From the NCBI RefSeq assembly GCF_027744825.2, contig NC_071349.1, positions 930,001-994,000 on the forward strand: a DNA stretch of 64,000 nt. Direction: 5' to 3'. Of the stretch, positions 57,433 to 64,000 are shown piece by piece (position 1 is the stretch's first letter; the number at the start of each line of letters is the position of its first letter). The DNA is from Synchiropus splendidus. Lineage: Eukaryota > Chordata > Actinopteri > Syngnathiformes > Callionymidae. The notes below the pieces were generated by a model. The model saw nothing but the letters and a program-made list of their open reading frames with translations. It searched no databases and was not told the DNA's origin. A program made the position numbers and the translations under genes.

Positions 57433-60277
57433 ATTTACTAATAACCGGGTCAGCCATTTGAGATGGAGACAATTCCTTATTCAACCTTCTAACGTACTGG
57501 CAGTTGGATTCCTTATCTTTCCTTTTCGGGAGTGCCTTGCACAGGTCTGCTACAGTAATTTTACTTGACACTCTAACGTCAGTGTCTTGTCTGGGCTCCG
57601 ATGGGGGGCCCCCTGCAAGGATTGAGACCGCCAGCTGAGTACGCTGTCGTCCTATCCTTCCTGTGGAGGCCATCCTGCTACCCTGTCTTGAAGGAGTTGG
57701 GGGGTCTGGCTGCGGACCCAGAGTCGGGTCACTATCACTGTCGGAGTCATCGCTACTCTGATCGTCGGAATCTGAGGGGCATGGAGACCGTCTTTCCCAT
57801 GAGTCTGTCGGCAAGCAAGTGGCCTTGGGCATGTGGGAGTAGATATCTGTCAAGGAATTGCGATGGGCATCATATCCTCGTGCGAGATATGCTTGTTTAA
57901 AGGACCTAGACACTCCTTGCCATCCACCTATTTCCTCAGAGGAGGGAGATCGCATTCTCCGGGCCCTTTCTTTCCTATCATGAGGAAACCATTGAGGTGT
58001 GATTATTTTTTTGTTCCAATCTGGCTCCGGAGGTTGCTGGTGTACAACTGGGTCATAAGCATGAGCCGTAGGGCGTTCTCTTAATCCTTCCTCATCGGGG
58101 TCGCACGGCCATTTGGTGGCATCATACTCTCCCCACGTTATCTTTCGCCCCCTAGAATTTTTTGCTTGTACCATCCGGGTGGGTTGACGGTCAATGGGCG
58201 GTAAAGGTGATCGTTCAACCCGCGGAGATCTCGGTAAGGGGGTTGGGGGACATGGTGTAGACGCAGAGGAGGGTCGAAAGGGGACCCGAGGTTCCTCTGG
58301 CTCTCTGTGCTCCTGATCCTCTAGGCCACGTTGTAGCTGAGTGGAATTTTCCAGATACTTTGTAAATTTATCCAGCTTCAAAAGTAACACTGTGTCATAG
58401 AGTGTCTTTGCTAGTTGTCGGTTCCCTATCAGACACGTAACTGTCTCAAAGTAACCTAATGAGGTTAGCGTAGCATAGGTGGCGATCATCCACCGTGCTA
58501 ACTGTGCATTTGTGAGGACCCCCAATGATTCGGGGGGATTAAGGTCAAGGGTCACCTTAGACAACTCAAGCCGAGCAATTTTACTGGCTCCAGCGTGTAT
58601 CTGCCCTTCTACCGAACGCGAATGCACCAGTGGCGTCACATAAACGGCTACGGGGGAATCCTCGCACTCAGTAAAATCTAACTGATGGACCTGTTCTAGA
58701 GCTCGGTAATTTCGGTCACGAACCTCTTCTCCCAAAAGTGAGAGACGGTGATCGAAGTCCCTTTTACCAATTTTCTTTCTCCACAGAGTGAATGCCCTTA
58801 CTTCCTCCAGTCCATTCCACTTCCTTATGGGGATTACTACATTGTCCCCAGTTGGCTTGTACTTGGCCGTTGAAGTGTGTAAGATGACAAACATGGATCC
58901 ATTATCCATTCTAATGACTGGGATTTCACCCAAGGCCGGCTCGCCCGATCCTAGGTCTCTGACATCAGGGTTTTCCGAGGCGTTGAGATCCAAGGCCCCT
59001 ATGGAGCCATTAGAGGGATTGAGTGGTTGTATAGCATGCGGGCGATTTCCCTGGGAACCTAAAATGCATCCTAATCCTCCCTGACTCAAACTCCTGTCGA
59101 GCTGATCTTGTTGACTTCCTATTTGCCGTGTTATCGCACTAAGTTGCTCTGACATCCTCTCCAAACTTCTTGCAATGACTCCTCTGTCAGTTTCACTCGG
59201 GCTCAGGGATTTTCCATCATCGGGGTCATTTTCTACCGAATCAAGAAAGCGGACCCTCGCTGGCGTGGCATAGCCATGGTCCCTAAGAGCTGGGTCAGCT
59301 TCATAGGCGGGTGGCGCAGTCGGAAGTTTGACTATCTCTTGTAACGCGGTGTCCAATGGTCCCTTATTTGTCAGGGGTAGTGTACCAGTTGCTTGGTACA
59401 TCGATTGAACATTTTGGAGTTCACCTCGGGGATAAATCCCCGGCCTAGCAGGGCTTGGGTAGTGCTGGTATTGACTCACAAAACTTTCAGTAATACTCCC
59501 TGCGTCATGGTCATGGGTAGACTCCTTATACAACTTGCTCACTTTGGGCTTCTTCATTAAACCATCAAGCAAGGTTGCATCAAGCGGACAACTGTGAGTC
59601 GCTGCATAATCCTGAACTTTCACCGGATACACCTGAATCCTCTCTACCAGTTGTTTGATAATTTCCTGCCGTAGCCCAGCCTCGGAGGCCAAGAGGATCA
59701 CCATTCGGGCGGATTCAAAGTTATAGTTCACCCAATGTTGAGCATGTTCAAGACAAGTTTGCACTGCCTTCTCGAGAGGGTAATTAAACACACCGGTTCC
59801 GAAGACAGGAATTATGACAGCTTCCGTTTTAGCATGGCTCAAGGAGTTGTAATAAGTTTCTGAAAGCACCTTAAAGGAGCCCTCATGGTTCTTGTCGTCG
59901 TATGGCATGTAATGGGCCATTGATATCGTTTGTAATTTCGACTCCCCTGTGTCCAGAGGACATGCCTCGCCTGGTTCCCAGTTCTCAGAGTATTCTTGAT
60001 CAAACTTCTCGACTTGTTCACCAAATTTTTCTTTTACCCAACGAGCTACCCCCGCACTATCGGTTGGTCTCGGACATCTTCGTGGGTTCAGAAGCGTATA
60101 CGAGCCGGGTGTCAGGATATCCCAAAATTCCTGGTTTTCTAATCGTGTATCGATTATCAGAAAGGACCCCATTACCCACATATAAGGGGGAGCAGTCACA
60201 ACCTCAGACTCGGCTATGGAAGCTCTTCTCGTAAGAGCTCCACCACTTTTTGGCACAACCTCTTTGCTCATTTCCAT
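57359..60277 (-). CDS. Gag-position polyprotein with N-terminal macro domain
   Basis: 972 residues from ATG 60277, the first frame after the leader. Residues ~35-215 form a macro domain. A LLNPRRCPRP segment takes the place of the usual VNAAN loop. A PGEACPL beta-turn, a helix, and the diagnostic VIIPVFGTGVFNYPLEKAV (154-172) follow, then MVILLAS. Macro domains bind or hydrolyse ADP-ribose. A predicted coiled coil follows at about 385-415 (MSEQLSAITRQIGSQQDQLD). A capsid-like helical region comes next at about 450-690 (LARWMIATYATLTSLGYFET, then LLKLDKFTKYLENSTQ), and after it long Pro/Ser-rich linkers. A conserved-looking C-terminus (ADLCKALPKRKDKESNCQYV) ends the frame. There is no myristoylation Gly at position 2. 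The Gag assignment rests on position and the helical region; the macro domain is seen directly. Confidence 0.75.
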   Translation of the reverse strand: MEMSKEVVPKSGGALTRRASIAESEVVTAPPYMWVMGSFLIIDTRLENQEFWDILTPGSYTLLNPRRCPRPTDSAGVARWVKEKFGEQVEKFDQEYSENWEPGEACPLDTGESKLQTISMAHYMPYDDKNHEGSFKVLSETYYNSLSHAKTEAVIIPVFGTGVFNYPLEKAVQTCLEHAQHWVNYNFESARMVILLASEAGLRQEIIKQLVERIQVYPVKVQDYAATHSCPLDATLLDGLMKKPKVSKLYKESTHDHDAGSITESFVSQYQHYPSPARPGIYPRGELQNVQSMYQATGTLPLTNKGPLDTALQEIVKLPTAPPAYEADPALRDHGYATPARVRFLDSVENDPDDGKSLSPSETDRGVIARSLERMSEQLSAITRQIGSQQDQLDRSLSQGGLGCILGSQGNRPHAIQPLNPSNGSIGALDLNASENPDVRDLGSGEPALGEIPVIRMDNGSMFVILHTSTAKYKPTGDNVVIPIRKWNGLEEVRAFTLWRKKIGKRDFDHRLSLLGEEVRDRNYRALEQVHQLDFTECEDSPVAVYVTPLVHSRSVEGQIHAGASKIARLELSKVTLDLNPPESLGVLTNAQLARWMIATYATLTSLGYFETVTCLIGNRQLAKTLYDTVLLLKLDKFTKYLENSTQLQRGLEDQEHREPEEPRVPFRPSSASTPCPPTPLPRSPRVERSPLPPIDRQPTRMVQAKNSRGRKITWGEYDATKWPCDPDEEGLRERPTAHAYDPVVHQQPPEPDWNKKIITPQWFPHDRKERARRMRSPSSEEIGGWQGVSRSFKQAYLARGYDAHRNSLTDIYSHMPKATCLPTDSWERRSPCPSDSDDQSSDDSDSDSDPTLGPQPDPPTPSRQGSRMASTGRIGRQRTQLAVSILAGGPPSEPRQDTDVRVSSKITVADLCKALPKRKDKESNCQYVRRLNKELSPSQMADPVISKYVSKDLRYGYSTYKPSGGKHSRSG

Positions 60278-60709
60278 TTTTCAATCTCAGTCAAATTATT
60301 TTTAAGAAATTCACTTTACCGGCTATGAACAGTTTCCCGAACTATGCCGCTGCTTCCTCCTGCAGTTCCCAAGTTGTCCTTAGCGGACTCCTTACCATGG
60401 GGTGCCCGTTATAAGGCCTCACGGGACTTTTTGCTGTACTTCTGTATTCCAGCTATAGTATATAGTCGTACTACAATTACCTTAATACTTTAACTATCCT
60501 GCTTGGGGTGATCAGTCCCAAGGGACAGTCTCTCGGTAAATTGTAGAATCAACACAATCGTACGTTGTCGAGTGATAGAGCCTGAATCTATATCTTTGAT
60601 TCAAAACTCAGAGATTGTAGGATCCATCTATTCACTACCGAACTTTTCCGGCCAGAATTTTAATCTGTGGTCCAGTTACTCACAAATAGATTGTACGTTT
60701 TTCAATCAT
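60278..60709 (-). other. ERV leader (5' untranslated, packaging region)
   Basis: 432 nt between the primer-binding site and the first ATG. It contains no long frame. The major splice donor and packaging signal would be expected here; I could not single them out. Confidence 0.6.
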
Positions 60710-60727
60710 GTCCCTGTTCGGGCGCCA
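60710..60727 (-). promoter_or_regulatory. Primer-binding site, tRNA-Lys3 type
   Basis: Minus strand TGGCGCCCGAACAGGGAC, directly after the 5' LTR end ...CGACA. These 18 bases equal the primer-binding site I know for tRNA-Lys3 users such as HIV-1. Foamy viruses use a tRNA-Lys1,2 site with a different 3' half. Confidence 0.9.
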
Positions 60728-61300
60728 TGTCGTCGGGTTTAGGTTTTCAAGGTCTTGTGTACAAGGCGATTGGCTATAACATAAGCCGTCCCTAGTTCCG
60801 AGCACACTACCTCCCTTTGCCTCTCTGGTAAAGGGCCCCTCGGGTGGTCAACTCAGTCAGCCTCTTGTTGCGGACACGGTTCTAAGACTATAATAAGCGT
60901 ATCATCTGTACCTTATTATATTAGTGAGTAGTGTCGGCGCTTCACTGAGCGGGTTATTTAATTAGCCCGACCTGTTAAGAAACAGGTTCTTGACCTTACA
61001 ATGCTACACCTCTTACCGTAGTCTCTTTACTTAACTTCGTTTAGGGACTCATGATCAGATCCTCAATCCATTCCTTTCAAATAACATTTTCCCCATTAAT
61101 GCCTAAAACTACCACCTAATCATTGACACAATAATTCAGGATGGAATAATGCTACCATGTGAGACACTCATTAAATGTGCAACAGGAGGAAATCAAACAA
61201 TAACTCACCTATGACCCAATTGATGGTAGTAGGTAGGAGCCAGTTGATTCTTTAGGGATCAACGCCGTTGTGCCTTTTCAGTACTTAATTCGTACTCAAT

Positions 61301-61306
61301 TTTATT
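61301..61306 (-). terminator. Polyadenylation signal in 5' LTR
   Basis: Minus-strand AATAAA matching the one at 43582-43587 in the 3' LTR. Confidence 0.5.
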
Positions 61307-61663
61307 ATGTTTTTTGTCACAAAAATGATTCTTCAAAATATTAATAAAAGAATAGTAAAAACAGCAAAGTCAACCAAGAATAATAAAATCCATAAACTCA
61401 AGGGTATCGCCAGACGCTGGTACTAGTACATATACTTCAAAAACCATATAATCAAAAACACTTCAAAAACCATATAATCAAAATACATGCAATAAAAAGA
61501 ATTAATTCAATAGTAAGAGAAAAATAAAAGATGAGTTAAAATCAGATAGTCTGAGAGCAAATAGCAAGAGCACCGTCCCAAGATAAGATACAAGACCTTA
61601 CGGCGGACTGACGCGGGCGAAGAGCCAAAAAGAGCAAGAACACAGGGTCACATCTCCGAGCGC

Positions 61664-61670
61664 TTATATA
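61664..61670 (-). promoter_or_regulatory. TATA box of the 5' LTR
   Basis: Minus strand GGCTATATAAGCGCT, the likely promoter core driving the provirus, conserved in the 3' LTR. Confidence 0.7.
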
Positions 61671-62204
61671 GCCACACACATGGCCTTGAAGACATACCAA
61701 CGTCCGTTTCTCATGCCAAGGTAATTAATCATATCTTTATCTTATCTTGTTTTTCTCCAGATGGCCTTTGAAGTCCTTCCCTCAAAAGGATGCATGTTTG
61801 GTGATAGATCATATTAGTGTCAATTACATCAGCACTTGCATCATTATTTGCGTCAATGATGCCCGGTTTACCATATTAGGTCAGTACATCTACTCCATCT
61901 TTGTCAGCACGTGCGCTTACAAGTTCAAACTAAGTTCAAGATGGCCACCTGCACATGACTTCAAACGAGCGCGCTTACAAGGTCATTCTAAGTTCAGAGC
62001 ACACAGCTGTTCGTGAGTTCAAACGTTCACGGTCAAAAGCATACAGGTTCACTAAAGTTCAAACATCAAACAGTCAATGATAAAAATCAGAAATAATATC
62101 AAATATTATTTAGCAGGTTCATCAATGATTAAAACAGAAATAATATCAAATATTATTTAGCAGGTTTTGATTATAATATTTTCGAATTTCCAGTATATAC
62201 AACA

Positions 62205-62914
62205 GGACCACCATAACTCAATTAAAAACTGGTTTGATTCAGATTTTGAACCACACGTCAACTCAAGACATTGTCATCAAGGGTTTGTGAGACTTTTTCG
62301 TTTGTTCAGCACCTTTTATCAGAGGTTTCAATCCGAGTTCCAGAGGGGTGGATAATACGGTGGAAATCACAGGCAAGTTGTCAGGGTTCCCCTCTGTAAG
62401 AAGCCAAAGTGGTTTGTGCTTGGTTTCAAGCCGAGGACCTTCCACACGTTGGGCAGATGTGTTAACCACCACACTGCAGATACATGACAAGCCTTTTTTT
62501 CAAATGATGGCATGAAAGACACCGAACCATCGAGTGCCATGAACAGTTCAAGTATTTTTTAATGAACGCACTGATGAACGGAACATGACAGGTAGTAGTG
62601 AGCATTGTTGAGATGAACTGTGATAACTCAAAGTTTCAAATCATATCCCAAACTGATCGTTGTTCTTGAACCAAAGGCATTAACCCTGTGGTGGGAAAAC
62701 TGGTCCTCAAAGGGTCGGGTTGGGAAGGTCACGTCACTGACAACCCAGTCTCACTGAAAAACATGCAATAATGAAGTTTGTCAATCCATTTGACAGAAAT
62801 GTTTCAAAAAACCTCACCTTGGTATATTTTACTTCTCAATAGCTTTCAGGTTTCTCCGCTGTCTGAACACAAAATATGGCGAACATCCGTTCTATTTTTC
62901 TTTTTATTTTTTTA
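62205..62914. other. Right flank of the ERV, no gene recognised
   Basis: Not satellite, unlike the left flank. It contains no supported gene. A short minus-strand frame at 62263-62490 has no recognisable family. Confidence 0.4.
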
Positions 62915-63355
62915 GTGTGGGTCTCGATGAACTACTTGTATTGTGACGTTTGCTCATCTCGCGTGCAATTCTTATGTAAATTGCTATTTTTATAATAATA
63001 AAAGTGTCTGTAGAGTTTTGCTCGCATTTCTAGGGGCAATTTATTCTTTATTGTCATACTACCCACTCGGTTTATGTATATGACACTTGTTTCTTTTTTT
63101 TTTTTTTTTTTTTGTTTTGGCCCAAATTCTTTTGTGGGTGTCATTGAAATAGTATTATGACGTTTGCACATGTTACCTGTTATTCCACAGTACATTGCAA
63201 GATTTAAAAATAATGAAAAGCTTTTGTTATGTTTTGATCACATCATGCTATATTCTTTGCCTTTGTGTTACCTGATCGGTTTATGTATATGATGCTTAGA
63301 TTTTTCTGTTTCGACCGAGACTCTTTTGTGGGTCTTGATGAAATAGTAGTATAGA
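62915..63355. repeat. Three degenerate tandem copies of a ~200-bp AT-rich unit
   Basis: GTGGGTCTCGATGAACTACT near 62923, GTGGGTGTCATTGAAATAGT near 63137 and GTGGGTCTTGATGAAATAGT near 63319 recur in similar contexts. The last two are preceded by TCGGTTTATGTATATGA, and the first two are followed by ATGACGTTTGC-type sequence. Confidence 0.55.
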
Positions 63356-63368
63356 GGGTTTTCACGGC

Positions 63369-63857
63369 ATGGCCATCAACATGTCGCTCTTGGCCTGCTC
63401 GATGGACAGGATGCTGTACAGCAAAGAGGACCTGACTAGGGAGGAGCTACAGGAGGCCCAGGTAACGATGGCGGCCTTCCTACAAGGTGAGGGGATCACC
63501 GAACATTTGGAGAAGCTGGAGAGCTCACGGAAGACGGCGGCCCCGCTTTCTGGCATGCTGAAAGTGGGCACGGAGAAGAGGCAGGCGCCTCCCCCGTGCA
63601 AGCGGCCTAGTTCCCAGTCCGATTGCAGGGAGGACCGAAGGGGTCCACGCCAGGAGGAGAGCAGTGAGGCGGCAACCATCACGGACCCACGAACAGGAGG
63701 TGAGCTAGCCGAGACCAGGCCCTTCCAGCAGCGGTGCTCCACGGAGGGAGGAGACGAAAGACTCCTTCATCTGACTTCAGATTCAATGAAAAATCCCAAA
63801 AGTATTCTCTGCCTGGTAATTCATGTACTTGCACGTGGTTCTGCAGTCCTGGCTTGA
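63369..63857 (+). CDS. Hypothetical protein, GC-rich open frame
   Basis: 162 codons from ATG 63369. The first ~100 residues look protein-like: a helical stretch, SMDRMLYSKEDLTREELQEA, then a HLEKLESSRKTAAPL segment. The frame then becomes polar, with an apparent GGTGAGC splice donor at about 63699. The true coding part may therefore be an exon ending there. GC content is much higher than in the flanks. I recognise no family; a host exon or a retroelement gag are both possible. Confidence 0.35.
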   Translation: MAINMSLLACSMDRMLYSKEDLTREELQEAQVTMAAFLQGEGITEHLEKLESSRKTAAPLSGMLKVGTEKRQAPPPCKRPSSQSDCREDRRGPRQEESSEAATITDPRTGGELAETRPFQQRCSTEGGDERLLHLTSDSMKNPKSILCLVIHVLARGSAVLA

Positions 63858-64000
63858 CCCCTGTGGCCTAATACAATGGTTCCTGCTTGTCGACGTGTTT
63901 TCCGAGTAGGAGTTACGACGTCACCATCTTCACGGACCACCGGTTCTGATGTGGGGAAAATGACGACCGACCATTTTGTGCGACCCCTAGCGGACGAGTG

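Larger units (their letters stand above)
43001..62204 (-). mobile_element. 19.2-kb complex endogenous retrovirus
   Basis: Full-length provirus on the minus strand, bounded by LTRs at 60728-62204 (5') and 43001-44551 (3'), both TG...CA. A Lys-type primer-binding site lies next to the 5' LTR and a purine tract next to the 3' LTR. Internal genes in viral order: macro-domain Gag-like protein, basic Gag-like protein, Pol, two accessory frames, a split Env-like region, a membrane frame and two 3' accessory frames. The internal region of about 16.2 kb is far larger than that of ordinary retroviruses. The separate Pol start, lack of zinc knuckles, N-terminal membrane leader before an Env-type surface domain, and 3' activator-like protein recall foamy viruses. 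The primer type and macro domain do not. No target-site duplication is visible. Confidence 0.9.
60728..62204 (-). repeat. ERV 5' LTR
   Basis: 1477 bp, TG...CA on the viral strand. The TATA box at 61664-61670 puts the start of transcription near 61640. U3 is then about 0.56 kb, and R plus U5 about 0.9 kb, which is long. Confidence 0.93.

Overview
This window is vertebrate genomic DNA, almost certainly from a ray-finned fish. It has split, intron-containing gene remnants, long TA and CA microsatellites, a 188-bp satellite array, and a mix of mobile elements typical of teleosts: KDZ transposase, DIRS-like tyrosine-recombinase elements, a Ty3/gypsy chromovirus, a Polinton/adintovirus-like relic and a large endogenous retrovirus. 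No conserved single-copy host gene was recognised with confidence, and no rRNA, tRNA or CRISPR array was found.

Layout. 1-5.3 kb: a multi-exon KDZ transposase gene (+) that has lost central exons and carries an in-frame TGA. 6.2-6.7 kb: a LINE reverse-transcriptase C-terminal scrap. 7.8-8.2 kb: exons of a small zinc-ribbon protein gene, also damaged. 9.4-9.7 kb: a dispersed repeat. 10.6-17.4 kb: a decayed Polinton/adintovirus-like element with protein-primed DNA polymerase B, packaging ATPase and two small virion-type genes on +, meeting a broken capsid gene and a minor capsid-like gene on -. 17.7-21.5 kb: internally duplicated DIRS-like debris. 21.6-23.9 kb: old, diverged satellite monomers. 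23.95-26.5 kb: a second DIRS-like relic. 26.5-31.3 kb: a gypsy element with both LTRs. 31.3-43.0 kb: about 62 monomers of the same satellite, more uniform and with higher-order periodicity. 43.0-62.2 kb: a 19.2-kb endogenous retrovirus on the minus strand. 62.2-64.0 kb: AT-rich flank with a short GC-rich open frame of unknown identity.

The endogenous retrovirus is the most interesting object. Its LTRs are 1.5 kb (TG...CA ends), its primer-binding site matches tRNA-Lys3, and a polypurine tract abuts the 3' LTR. In its own 5'-3' order it encodes: a 972-residue protein with an N-terminal macro domain in the Gag position; a basic, zinc-knuckle-free 211-residue protein; Pol (protease, RT with YIDD, RNase H, integrase D,D-35-E); a cysteine-rich protein and a basic-tailed protein in the position where lentiviruses carry vif; a split Env-like region with a foamy-virus-like N-terminal transmembrane leader; a polytopic membrane frame; and 3' accessory frames. 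The last of these has a Cys/His cluster and an acidic C-terminus resembling a transcriptional activator. Most frames are open although the LTRs differ at about three dozen positions by eye. The whole suggests a complex, foamy-like or otherwise deep-branching fish retrovirus with an unusually large gene set.

Gene identities come from reading motifs in the translated sequence and from general knowledge of families. No database search was run.
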